Shown: piece by piece, positions 56,198 to 64,000 of the stretch
Layout: the number at the start of each line of letters is the position of its first letter
Position numbering within the stretch: position 1 is the first letter of the stretch
Assembly (NCBI GenBank): GCA_025963645.1
Contig: JAOQAI010000013.1
Coordinates: forward strand, 62,001-126,000
Source of the DNA: Flaviaestuariibacter sp.
Lineage (GTDB): Bacteria > Bacteroidota > Bacteroidia > Chitinophagales > Chitinophagaceae
DNA length: 64,000 nt
Direction of reading: 5' to 3'
The notes under the pieces: model-generated
What the model was told of the DNA's origin: nothing
The model's database searches: none
Seen by the model: only the letters and a program-made list of their open reading frames with translations
Translations under genes and position numbers: made by a program

Positions 56198-57256
56198 TCA
56201 GTTAAGCTGCGGAGGCGTTGTGGCAAAAAGCTTTTCATCTTCCTTCAACTTTACTTCCCATTTCCAGGCGGTGCTCATCATCTCTTCCAGGTCGTATTTA
56301 GGCGCCCATCCCAAAGCGGTTTTGGCCTTATCATTATTCGCATAAATAGCTACTACGTCTCCTGGGCGGCGCGGACCGATCTCATAGTTTAGCTTTTGCC
56401 CGCTCACTTTTTCAAATGCCTGGATGGCTTCCAGAACAGAAACACCATTGCCGGTCCCAAGATTAAATATCTCGGTTCCTGTTTCGCTTTTTTCCTGCTC
56501 TAAATATTGAATAGCTAATGTGTGGGCATGAGCTATATCCGAGACGTGGATATAATCGCGGATACAACTGCCGTCGCGGGTATCATAATCAGCTCCATGA
56601 ACCGTCATGCCCGGAATTTTGCCAATAGCTGTCTGGGTGATGGCCGGTACGAGGTTCTGCGGCCGTCCAATAGGCAATTCGCCAATATGATTAGAAGGAT
56701 GCGCACCTACCGGGTTAAAGTAGCGCAGCAAAATGCATTTAGAAGCAGGGAACTGTTTTTGAAAATCGGTAAGGATGCGTTCACCCATTTGCTTGGTAGC
56801 TCCATAGGGTGATTCTGCAGGCTTTTGCGGGGTTTCTTCTGTAACTATGCTATTATCGGGATTGCCATAAACAGTGCAGCTGGAAGAGAAAACAAACCAG
56901 GGAGTTTTAAACTCCTGCACACATTTCAGCAGGTTGATGAGCGATGCCATATTGTTCTCATAGTACATCAGCGGTTGCTCAACCGATTCGCCTACGGCTT
57001 TATACGCCGCAAAGTGGATAATGCCTTTGATGTCCGTATTTTCCTGAAAAATGGCAAAAGTTTCATCGAAGCTGCAAAGGTCCACTTTGTAGTTCTTTAC
57101 AGACTTACCGGTGATTTTTTTAATGCCCTCTAATATGCCTGCATTCGAACGGGAATTATTATCAACACAAATTACCTCGTAACCGTTCTCTATTAAATCC
57201 ACTATCGTGTGAGAGCCAATATAGCCGCACCCGCCTGTCACTAATATTTTTGCCAT
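56198..57256 (-). CDS. galE: UDP-glucose 4-epimerase
   Basis: A 352-residue short-chain dehydrogenase-type epimerase that interconverts UDP-glucose and UDP-galactose. The NAD-binding VTGGCGYIGSHT is at 6-17, DNNSRS near 32-37, the catalytic SSSCTVYG near 123-130 and YGATKQMGE near 150-158, and RPGDVVAIYAN near the end. The length is normal. It supplies UDP-galactose, the substrate of the mutase encoded at 3460, so both ends of the window may feed the same galactofuranose route; that link is inferred. It is 22 bp from the transketolase gene. Confidence 0.95.
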   Translation of the reverse strand: MAKILVTGGCGYIGSHTIVDLIENGYEVICVDNNSRSNAGILEGIKKITGKSVKNYKVDLCSFDETFAIFQENTDIKGIIHFAAYKAVGESVEQPLMYYENNMASLINLLKCVQEFKTPWFVFSSSCTVYGNPDNSIVTEETPQKPAESPYGATKQMGERILTDFQKQFPASKCILLRYFNPVGAHPSNHIGELPIGRPQNLVPAITQTAIGKIPGMTVHGADYDTRDGSCIRDYIHVSDIAHAHTLAIQYLEQEKSETGTEIFNLGTGNGVSVLEAIQAFEKVSGQKLNYEIGPRRPGDVVAIYANNDKAKTALGWAPKYDLEEMMSTAWKWEVKLKEDEKLFATTPPQLN

Positions 57257-57301
57257 GCTCGTAAGATTAAGAGCTGCAAAACTCGGGATTTCCGCTCAGG
57301 T

Positions 57302-58747
57302 TTAGATAAATAGATTCACAACAAAATATACCAATGCTGCCAGCAAAGCGCTCACCGGTATGGTAAGCACCCATGCCCATAGCAGGTTGATAGTAACGCC
57401 CCAGCGTACGGCAGACAAGCGTTTGGTGGCACCCACACCAATAATGGCGCCGGTGATGGTATGCGTAGTGCTGACTGGGATTTTTAATGCTTCTGTCACA
57501 AAGAGAGTAATAGCGCCAGCCGTTTCCGCTGCTACGCCTTCAAATGGTGTGACCTTCGTGATCCGTGTACCCATGGTTTTGATGATCTTCCACCCACCGC
57601 TCATGGTGCCAAGGCTAATGGCTGCATAGCAGGCAAGCGGCACCCAGTTGGGCATGTGATCAAGGCTAAATTGCGCAGGATCGTAAGCAACCAGCGCTGC
57701 CATAATGATCCCCATTACTTTCTGTGCATCATTGCCACCATGCCCAATAGAAAAGGCTGCCGAAGAAACCAGCTGCAGGCGCTTGAACCAAGCTGTTGAA
57801 TTGGAAGCATTAAGCGTATTAAGCCAGAAGGTAAAGACCGCAAGCGCAAACAGGATAATGGCCAAGAGGAACCACTTAAAGTTTTGTCCGTAGAACAAAA
57901 CGTTATTGAAATGCGCTTTATAATTAGTGATGTAGGAAGTGGCAGTTGTTTTTGCAACACCTTCTTTATCAATTACGGAAAGCTGCATGGCATCACCATT
58001 CGTCATGTCGCGGAAGGCGCTGTTCACATCCTGTTGATCGGCAATGGGTTTGCCATTGATCGTTGTAATAACCTGGCCTTTTTTAAGACCCATGCGGCTG
58101 GCAGGTGAGTTCGTTGTAATGGCACTAACCTTCATTCCAGCTGTTTCTTTCTCGAGCTTCATGCCGGAAAGTTCTGCCCTGTTTGTAGTGGTAAAGGCTG
58201 TCAGGAACCACACCAGCCCCGAAATGATAAGTATAGAAAGGATCTTGGGGCCTATGCCTTTCCGGAACGAATACATAAACCAAAGCGATATGATCAAGGC
58301 CATCAGCATACCTACCAATGGTGCAATCAGGATGAAAGAGGCGGTACGAAGAATCACATCACTGTTAACTGCTGCAAAGCCCCCGGCTGCAATACCCGCT
58401 CCTGCAAATCCACCGATCAATGTATGCGAAGAAGAAGAAGGAATGCCGAACCACCAGGTAAGCAGGTTCCAGGCAATGGCCGCTATCAGCCCGCTAAATA
58501 CCACCATAAGCATACGGGCACTTTCAATGGCATCGGGTTTAACGGTCTTGGCAACCGTATTAGCAACCCCATGATCCTTGAAGATAAAAAAGGCAACAAA
58601 ATTGAAAACGGCTGCCCAGACCACTGCCTGGAAAGGCGTTAACACTTTTGTAGAAACAACAGTGGCAATGGAGTTGGCGGCGTCATGAAATCCATTGATA
58701 TAATCGAAGATCAATGCGAGGGCTATAATAACAATCAGGAAAGTCAT
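57302..58747 (-). CDS. PiT-family inorganic phosphate transporter with inserted PDZ domain
   Basis: A 481-residue inner-membrane protein. The family motif INGFHDAANSIATVVSTKVL is at about 13-32, repeated in the second half as SAAFSIGHGGNDAQKVMG near 330-348; GIPSSSSHTLIGG and VSTTHTITGAIIGVG are the paired PiT signatures. Between helices, at about 200-270, is an extra soluble segment: SAITTNSPASRMGLKKGQVI, TINGKPIADQQDVNSAFRD, which is a recognisable PDZ domain (GLKKGQVITTING is its core). Ordinary bacterial PiT proteins do not have this. The DUF47 gene upstream on the same strand is its usual partner. Confidence 0.9.
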   Translation of the reverse strand: MTFLIVIIALALIFDYINGFHDAANSIATVVSTKVLTPFQAVVWAAVFNFVAFFIFKDHGVANTVAKTVKPDAIESARMLMVVFSGLIAAIAWNLLTWWFGIPSSSSHTLIGGFAGAGIAAGGFAAVNSDVILRTASFILIAPLVGMLMALIISLWFMYSFRKGIGPKILSILIISGLVWFLTAFTTTNRAELSGMKLEKETAGMKVSAITTNSPASRMGLKKGQVITTINGKPIADQQDVNSAFRDMTNGDAMQLSVIDKEGVAKTTATSYITNYKAHFNNVLFYGQNFKWFLLAIILFALAVFTFWLNTLNASNSTAWFKRLQLVSSAAFSIGHGGNDAQKVMGIIMAALVAYDPAQFSLDHMPNWVPLACYAAISLGTMSGGWKIIKTMGTRITKVTPFEGVAAETAGAITLFVTEALKIPVSTTHTITGAIIGVGATKRLSAVRWGVTINLLWAWVLTIPVSALLAALVYFVVNLFI

Positions 58748-58756
58748 AGAGAGTAT

Positions 58757-58837
58757 TTGATGATATGATGATTCGGCGATTTGATGATATGGTGTCAGAT
58801 TTCAACCATTATCAAATTATCAAATCGTCAAATCAGC
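58757..58837. repeat. Intergenic element of gatttgat-type units in opposed orientation
   Basis: Units like tttgatgatatg repeat in 58757-58794 and their complements (tatcaaat, tcaaatcg) in 58806-58837, giving an imperfect inverted repeat with cgatttgatgatatggt and accattatcaaattatc as inner arms. It fills the gap between the PiT and DUF47 genes. Confidence 0.75.
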
Positions 58838-58844
58838 TAATTGC

Positions 58845-59489
58845 TTAGGCGTATTTCACAATAATAGACTCGATAACATTAGCAGCATCCTCGCACTTGT
58901 CCGTTACATCTTCCAGCACCTGGTAGATCTCCCGCTTTTTAATGATCTCTTTTGCATCCGGCTCCATGCTGAAGAGGCGTTCGATGAACATGTCGCTGAT
59001 GTCGTCCGCCTGGTTTTCGATGCTGTTGATACGAACCAGTGAATCAGTGATGCGGCGGATATTCTTCATGTCACGCAATTCCGCAACAGCGGCTTTTACC
59101 TCACTGGTACTTTGCACAATCAGTTCGGCTAAACGCTGGATCCCATCGTCGGTAGGATTAACATGATAGAGCTTTATCTTTTTTGCAGAAGCATAGATAT
59201 AGTCCGCAATATCATCGAGGGCACTGGCCAGGAAGTGAATATCCTCGCGGTCGAAGGGCGTAATGAAGTTGCGTCCTAATTCCGTGAATACACGGTGTGT
59301 CAGCTCATCATTGGCATGTTCCAGGTCCTCTATCGGTTTGATCATATTCTGCCGCTTTGCATAGTCCGGCTCGGCTACCAAAGCTGCCAGCTGAAGCGCC
59401 ATCGTGTGCCCGTTGGCAGCCACTTCTTCAAACAGGCTATAAAATACTTTATCCTTCGGAGAGAACATTTTCATGAATGAGAACGCCAT
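58845..59489 (-). CDS. DUF47/PhoU-like Pit accessory protein
   Basis: A 214-residue all-helical protein of the PhoU-like DUF47 family: FSPKDKVFYSLFEEVAANGH, IKPIEDLEHANDELTHRVFTELGRNFITPFDREDIHFLA, LDDIADYIYASAKK and YQVLEDVTDKCEDAANVIESI. The repeated E/DxxxD patterns bind metal ions in PhoU. DUF47 genes usually precede PiT transporters and are thought to gate phosphate uptake. Here the order is the same, DUF47 then PiT, with the repeat element between. A TACTTTTG box lies 22 nt before the ATG. Confidence 0.92.
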   Translation of the reverse strand: MAFSFMKMFSPKDKVFYSLFEEVAANGHTMALQLAALVAEPDYAKRQNMIKPIEDLEHANDELTHRVFTELGRNFITPFDREDIHFLASALDDIADYIYASAKKIKLYHVNPTDDGIQRLAELIVQSTSEVKAAVAELRDMKNIRRITDSLVRINSIENQADDISDMFIERLFSMEPDAKEIIKKREIYQVLEDVTDKCEDAANVIESIIVKYA

Positions 59490-59511
59490 AAATAGATTTT
59501 TATAAGATGAG

Positions 59512-59519
59512 CAAAAGTA
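59512..59519 (-). promoter_or_regulatory. Bacteroidota -7 box for DUF47-PiT, TACTTTTG
   Basis: Perfect TAnnTTTG on the minus strand, 22 nt before the DUF47 ATG at 59489, in the 111-bp gap shared with the divergent porin. Confidence 0.5.
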
Positions 59520-59600
59520 GTATTGTTAACCACCCTGATTTTTGATAACGTAGAAATAATAATTATTTAATATTGGGCCTTGAACTTTACTATAAAAATC

Positions 59601-60923
59601 ATGCGAACCGGGGTCAAGCCTTTTGGAAAACTCCAAACCTTACTACTGCCTTTCCTGTGCGTCTTTACAATTACTGCTTCCGGGCAACGGTATTTGTCCG
59701 ATTATGATTCCACGCTTTTCATAAGAGATACGGTGCGCCCCGTGGTGAAACGGTTTGAAAACCTACATATTGGTGCTTACATTCAACCCCAATACCAGGT
59801 GGCCAGTGAAAAAGGGGCAGCTACTTTTGCAGGGGGCAATTTTCAAAAGCTGTCAGATAACCGGTTTATGCTCCGGCGGGCACGGGTAAAGATTGATTAT
59901 AAGCTACCTGGCAAGGACGGGGTGTTTCCGGCGGCGCTTTTCACCTTCCAGTTTGAGGCTACAGAGCGGGATGTGAATGTGAGGGATATGTTTGTACGTA
60001 TCTATGAGCCGGGTAAAAACAATTTTTCGCTTACGACCGGGCTATTTGCACGCCCATTCGGCTACGAGGTAAACCTTTCCTCCTCGTTCCGCGAGACCCC
60101 GGAACGGGGACGTATGTCGCAAACCCTGATGCCCAGTGAGCGGGACCTGGGCGCTATGGTATCTTATGAAAAACAAAAGCCTAAGCGCCAAGGGCTACAG
60201 CTTAAATACGATATTGGGTTATTTAATGGGCAGGGAAAATCCGGACCGGCAGAATTTGATTCCTATAAAGACCTGATCAGCCGGTTAACCCTAAAACCGC
60301 TCCATCTCTCGTCCAATATATTGCTTAGTGGAGGGCTTTCATTTTTAAGCGGAGGCTGGGCACAGGCCACCCGGCATGTTTATCAAATAAAAGAGGGAAA
60401 TGGCGCCGCTGTATTCGCTGTTGATTCTTCGCTGAAAAACATAGGTGCAAAAGCTGAACGGCAATACTATGGCGCTGACCTGCAACTGGCTTACGAGCAT
60501 GGATGGGGCAAAACCGAAATAAGAGGAGAATATTGGAGAGGAAAACAGCCGGGTACACAAAACACTACGGTGAACCCTGGAACTCTACCGGAAGGACCCA
60601 CCTACATCCGCGACTTCGATGGGGCTTTCTTTTATTTCCTGCAAAATATTGTGAATAAGAAGTGGGAGCTTGTAGTAAAATACGACTGGTATGACCCTAA
60701 CCGAAAAGTGAAGAAGGAAGAGATCGGTAGCACCGGGGGTAATTTTGGTGCAGGTGATATCCGGTTCAATACAGTAGGGATCGGGATGACGCATTATTTT
60801 ACAAATACACTTAAGCTATTGGTGTACTACGATGCTGTGCAGAATGAAAAAACGCTTTTAAGCGGATACACCGGTGACCTAAAAGATAATGTGCTGACCT
60901 GCCGCATACAAATGCGGTTTTAG
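59601..60923 (+). CDS. Porin O/P-family outer-membrane protein
   Basis: A 440-residue barrel protein. Signal peptide to about 28 (TASGQ). It carries IGAYIQPQYQ near 54, RFMLRRARVKIDYKLPGK near 86-103, FQFEATERDVNVRDMFVRIYEP near 114-135 and RPFGYEVNLSSS near 155-166, the Porin_O_P (phosphate-selective porin) motifs, and ends in MRF. It is divergent from DUF47-PiT, so an outer-membrane route for phosphate is a sensible inference. ATG 59601 is taken over an upstream TTG in frame. Selectivity cannot be read from sequence. Confidence 0.85.
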   Translation: MRTGVKPFGKLQTLLLPFLCVFTITASGQRYLSDYDSTLFIRDTVRPVVKRFENLHIGAYIQPQYQVASEKGAATFAGGNFQKLSDNRFMLRRARVKIDYKLPGKDGVFPAALFTFQFEATERDVNVRDMFVRIYEPGKNNFSLTTGLFARPFGYEVNLSSSFRETPERGRMSQTLMPSERDLGAMVSYEKQKPKRQGLQLKYDIGLFNGQGKSGPAEFDSYKDLISRLTLKPLHLSSNILLSGGLSFLSGGWAQATRHVYQIKEGNGAAVFAVDSSLKNIGAKAERQYYGADLQLAYEHGWGKTEIRGEYWRGKQPGTQNTTVNPGTLPEGPTYIRDFDGAFFYFLQNIVNKKWELVVKYDWYDPNRKVKKEEIGSTGGNFGAGDIRFNTVGIGMTHYFTNTLKLLVYYDAVQNEKTLLSGYTGDLKDNVLTCRIQMRF

Positions 60924-61107
60924 AAAGATTTCTTATTGCTGATTGGTTATCTTGCCCTTAGAGCATTCATTTCCACAACGTGTAATATTATAATACCTAA
61001 AGCATTCGCCTGCTTTTCACATTGATTTTGGTTTTGATATGTTGAACTGGGGAGTTTGTCGTAAATTGCTATCCCTTCGCCCTGCTATCCCTTACTAAAC
61101 TACTGCC

Positions 61108-63255
61108 GTGAAAACCTTGTCCATCCACCATCGCTATCCATCTGTCGAGCAATTAAAAAAAATGTTCGACTCCTCGCTGGATGTGATTTGCTCCTTTGAT
61201 TCAAAAGGATGTTTTATAGAAGTAAGTAATGCCTGCAGGCAGGTGTGGGGTTATGCACCGGAAGAGCTTATTGGCCGACCTTATATGGAACTGGTAATGG
61301 AAGACGATCACGAGCAAACTATTGAAGCGGCAACCCGCATTACAAAGGGCGAAAACATGACGAATTTTGAAAATCGTTATTGCTGTAAGGATGGTCGTAT
61401 TGTGCCCATGGTGTGGTCGGCGCACTGGAACGAGAAGGAAAAAGTGATGTTCTGCATTGCCCGGGATGCTTCTCAAAAAAAGGCAAAAGAAGAATTGCAA
61501 AGCCGGTATGAGAAGGAACTGTACCAGCAAAATGGGCAAATGCAGGAAATGCTGGAACGCATCACCGACGGCTTCTTTGCCTTAGACGCATCCTTTACTA
61601 TTACTTATTGGAATACCCAGGCAGAAGTGATCTTGGGGCGAAAGCGGGAAGAGGCGCTTGGCAAAAATCTTTGGGATATCTATCCCGATATTGAAAACAC
61701 GCCCTTTGCAAGCAATTATAAAAAGGCGCTGCATGAACAGGTGTCGGTAAGTTTTGAAGCTTTTTTTGCGCCACATGATCGGTGGTACGAGGTAGGCGTC
61801 CACCCGTCTCAAGGCGGTATCAGTGTATTTTTCCGCGATGTAACCGAACACAAGCGGGAAGAAGAGAGACGGAAAAATTATGAAGCCCACATCAAGAACC
61901 AGAACAAACAGCTGGTTAATATTTTGGAAAGTACCAATGATGGTTTCATTGCGGTAGACACGAACTGGAAAGTGACCTATTGGAACCGGCAGGCAGAAAT
62001 AATATTGGGCACTAAGCGGCAGGAAGCATTGGGCAATACCTTTTGGGACATACTTCCAAAAGGTATAGAGAAAGATCATTTTTTCAATGAATGTCATAGG
62101 GCCTTGTCCCAAGGTGTGGCCATTGAATTTGAAAACTACACGCCTCAATACAAAATTTGGTTTGAAAACCGGATATATCCTTCTAATGACGGGTTATATA
62201 TCTTCTTTCAAAACATTGATGAAAAGAAACAAGCTGAAACAGAGCTGCAGCGGTTATCATTGGTAGCAAAAGAAACAGAGAACGCTGTCGTGTTTATCAC
62301 ACCAGACCGGAAAACAACATGGGTGAATGCCGCCTTTACCCGAATGACCGGGTATGCTCCTGAAGAAGTGATAGGAAATACCCCAGCCAAACTTTTAGAA
62401 GGCCCGGGTACTGATCCTGTCACAGTAAAATTTATCCACGAGCAATACAAGACAGAAAAACCTTTCCAGGTGGAGATACTGAATTACAAAAAAAGCGGTG
62501 AACCCTTTTGGTCAGAACTTCATATCCAGCCCCTTTTTGATGCAACAGGAAAGTTGGAGCAGTTCTTTAGTTTGCGAAAGGATATTACCAAACGGAAAGC
62601 CCTGGAGAAAGAACTGGAAGTGCAACAAAAGAAAACAACAGCTGCAGTAATTGCTGCGCAGGAAAAGGAGCGGGCACAAGTAAGCCTGGAACTGCATGAT
62701 AATGTAAACCAGGTATTAACCACGATAAAGCTCTACATGGAGCTTTGCAGGGATGGCGTTGGAAATACACAGGAGATACTGGAACGCAGCATCGGGCTCA
62801 TGCAGGAATCCATCACTGAAATTCGCAGTCTTTCCAAACGCTTGTCGGCTCCTTCGCTTGGTAATATCAAGTTGCAGGAATCAATAAAAGATCTGCTGGA
62901 CACGGTGGCTGCTACCGGCAAGCTCGTTATCTCGCTGGATATGGAGGATATGAGTGATGTGGATGTAAACCAGGAGGTACATCTTGCCTTGTACCGTATC
63001 TTACAAGAGCACCTGACCAATATCCTGAAACATGCCAAAGCTCAAAGTGTGCAAGTAATCCTACAAGATTCGAAGGGCACGATTCAACTGGTAGTGATAG
63101 ACGACGGGCAAGGCTTTGACATACAAAGGAAGCGCAATGGCATTGGCATCACCAATATGATAACCCGGGCAGAAAATAGTAAAGGCATGCTTAGTCTAAA
63201 CAGCGCCCCGGGCTGTGGCTGTGAATTGAAAGTGAGTATTCCCCGATTTGGGTGA
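61108..63255 (+). CDS. Four-PAS sensor histidine kinase, NarL/HisKA_3 type
   Basis: A 715-residue kinase starting at GTG 61108. It has no signal peptide or membrane helix, so it senses in the cytosol. PAS1 about 15-125 (CSFDSKGCFIEVSNACRQVW), PAS2 about 150-250 and PAS3 about 268-375 are near duplicates (TYWNTQAEVILGRKREEALG and TYWNRQAEIILGTKRQEALG), PAS4 about 390-505 (GYAPEEVIGNTPAKLLEGPG). The H-box LELHDNVNQVLTTIKLY is near 527-543 and the ATPase domain ends with DDGQGFD and GIGITNMITRAE. No response regulator follows in the window. The start codon could also be a later ATG. Confidence 0.9.
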   Translation: MKTLSIHHRYPSVEQLKKMFDSSLDVICSFDSKGCFIEVSNACRQVWGYAPEELIGRPYMELVMEDDHEQTIEAATRITKGENMTNFENRYCCKDGRIVPMVWSAHWNEKEKVMFCIARDASQKKAKEELQSRYEKELYQQNGQMQEMLERITDGFFALDASFTITYWNTQAEVILGRKREEALGKNLWDIYPDIENTPFASNYKKALHEQVSVSFEAFFAPHDRWYEVGVHPSQGGISVFFRDVTEHKREEERRKNYEAHIKNQNKQLVNILESTNDGFIAVDTNWKVTYWNRQAEIILGTKRQEALGNTFWDILPKGIEKDHFFNECHRALSQGVAIEFENYTPQYKIWFENRIYPSNDGLYIFFQNIDEKKQAETELQRLSLVAKETENAVVFITPDRKTTWVNAAFTRMTGYAPEEVIGNTPAKLLEGPGTDPVTVKFIHEQYKTEKPFQVEILNYKKSGEPFWSELHIQPLFDATGKLEQFFSLRKDITKRKALEKELEVQQKKTTAAVIAAQEKERAQVSLELHDNVNQVLTTIKLYMELCRDGVGNTQEILERSIGLMQESITEIRSLSKRLSAPSLGNIKLQESIKDLLDTVAATGKLVISLDMEDMSDVDVNQEVHLALYRILQEHLTNILKHAKAQSVQVILQDSKGTIQLVVIDDGQGFDIQRKRNGIGITNMITRAENSKGMLSLNSAPGCGCELKVSIPRFG

Positions 63256-63364
63256 AACCTAAAAAAGGTCAGGAATAATATTTACAGCCATTTACAGTCG
63301 AAATTTTAAAAGCGGTATTATTATTGCATTATAAATATTCTCATAAGCAGTTAGTTTTGGTTGC

Positions 63365-63393
63365 GACCCCTGTTTCCACAGGGGTCTCTTTTT
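63365..63393 (+). terminator. Rho-independent terminator, 110 nt past the kinase
   Basis: A 9-bp stem (gacccctgt with acaggggtc), loop ttcc, then tcttttt. The unusual distance from the kinase stop leaves room for a long 3' untranslated region or a small RNA. Confidence 0.85.
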
Positions 63394-63501
63394 GTGCATA
63401 AGCAAGGTTGACGCTCTCCGAAGAAGTATTAAGGTTCTATTAGCATATAGCAGAAAATAAATATGGGTGGTTTGTGTTTATAGGGGCTCAATCCACGCTC
63501 C

Positions 63502-64000
63502 ATGAAGAAATTGATTTTCCTGCTTCCGTTGCTGTTTATTGCGACGTTTTCTTTTTCTTTTCGTAAAGCGCCTTCCCGTGCAAAAGTGTCCATTGCATCG
63601 GTTAGCCGGTCACTGGCTTTCCCCGTTGCGGGAACTAAGAGCAAGATAAAGGATCAATGGGGCGCCAGCCGTGGCGGTGGCATCCGCCGGCATAAAGGCA
63701 TTGATATCCATGCCCGCAAGGGAACGCCATTAATTGCCGTGTGCGATGGGGTGATCGTAGAAAAGGCACATACGCCAATCGGTGGAAAGACCTTATGGCT
63801 AAAATCAGCCAAACACGGATGGACAGCCTATTATGCGCACCTGGATAAGCAATTGGTGAAAGAAGGGCAGCGTGTGAAGAAGGGACAAGTTATTGGCACG
63901 GTGGGAAATACAGGTAATGCCCGCTTAACTCCACCTCACCTGCATTTTGGCATTTCAGGGGGCAGGGGCTGGGTGAACCCAATGCCATATGTGAAGAATG
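63502..64000 (+). CDS. M23-family (LytM) peptidase, 3' end cut by window edge
   Basis: About 166 residues are visible from ATG 63502. A signal-like hydrophobic start (KLIFLLPLLFIATFSFSF) is followed by a linker and the LytM domain: RHKGIDIHARKGTPLIAVCDG near 63-83 gives the His and Asp ligands, AYYAHLDKQ near 113-121, and PPHLHFGI near 147-154 the HxH pair. It is a zinc endopeptidase of peptidoglycan, in the periplasm. The C-terminus lies beyond the window. It differs from the M23 lipoprotein at 21234 in signal type and loops. Confidence 0.9.
   Translation, partial: MKKLIFLLPLLFIATFSFSFRKAPSRAKVSIASVSRSLAFPVAGTKSKIKDQWGASRGGGIRRHKGIDIHARKGTPLIAVCDGVIVEKAHTPIGGKTLWLKSAKHGWTAYYAHLDKQLVKEGQRVKKGQVIGTVGNTGNARLTPPHLHFGISGGRGWVNPMPYVKN

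Noticed and set aside
63429-63644. A 71-codon minus-strand frame
   Set aside because: It covers the terminator region and the start of the M23 gene, and has no protein-like features.
1-64000. CRISPR arrays, tRNA and rRNA genes, phage or transposase genes
   Set aside because: No regular repeat-spacer pattern, cloverleaf-like sequence, rRNA motif, integrase or transposase was recognised by reading either strand. A tRNAscan or HMM search would settle this.

Overview
The window looks like a chromosomal segment of a Bacteroidota bacterium, most likely of the Chitinophagaceae. The evidence is three proteins with type IX secretion (T9SS) sorting domains, a PorZ homologue, a split transketolase, GH3-like and DUF47/PiT genes, FG-GAP and HYR surface proteins, PRC-barrel and Porin O/P families, and repeated TAnnTTTG promoter boxes close to start codons. 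No rRNA, tRNA, CRISPR array, prophage or IS transposase was recognised.

Layout. 1-9.3 kb is surface-polysaccharide biosynthesis: a GT2 fragment, an M48 lipoprotein, then a tight GT2-glf-GT2-GT2 run that suggests a galactofuranose-containing glycan, meaB on the other strand, and an O-antigen-ligase/GT2 fusion. 9.3-12.6 kb is a compact lon-domain/coaX/outer-membrane protein/lptC series. A T9SS type-B surface protein and a UvrD/PcrA helicase follow. 18.2-25.1 kb has a broken GxxExxY gene between inverted repeats, an Ala/Lys-rich exported protein, an outer-membrane barrel, a NifU-type protein, an M23 lipoprotein, and an ABC exporter whose permease is fused to a TlpA-like thioredoxin domain but carries a +1 frameshift.

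25.2-36.8 kb holds pnuC plus an NR-kinase-like gene (NAD salvage), mtgA, a LysE exporter, a four-helix-bundle gene between inverted repeats, GH3, a GT2 fused to a degenerate sugar-transferase module, an inositol monophosphatase, a DUF433/DUF5615 pair, thiL, an S41 peptidase and a nitrilase. 36.8-37.6 kb is a gene-poor repeat island with a 21-bp-period array. 37.6-49.5 kb has small accessory and broken genes, a fatty-acid hydroxylase, a second DUF433/DUF5615 pair, prfA, an amidohydrolase, recO, porZ, a TraB/GumN pseudogene and a WalJ-like hydrolase. 49.6-55.1 kb encodes a small exported protein and a 1672-residue T9SS surface protein. 55.2-64 kb has the transketolase C-half, galE, a PiT phosphate transporter with a PDZ domain inside it, its DUF47 partner, an O/P porin, a four-PAS histidine kinase and a partial M23 peptidase.

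Three patterns cut across the genes. First, a family of short palindromic elements built from 7-9 nt tandem units occurs at several sites; two of them bracket small orphan genes (four-helix-bundle, GxxExxY) in an architecture like 23S rRNA intervening sequences. Second, many genes have a TAnnTTTG promoter box 3-4 nt before the start codon, predicting leaderless mRNAs. Third, five genes are disrupted, mostly by +1 shifts. All functions are read from sequence alone; no database search was run.
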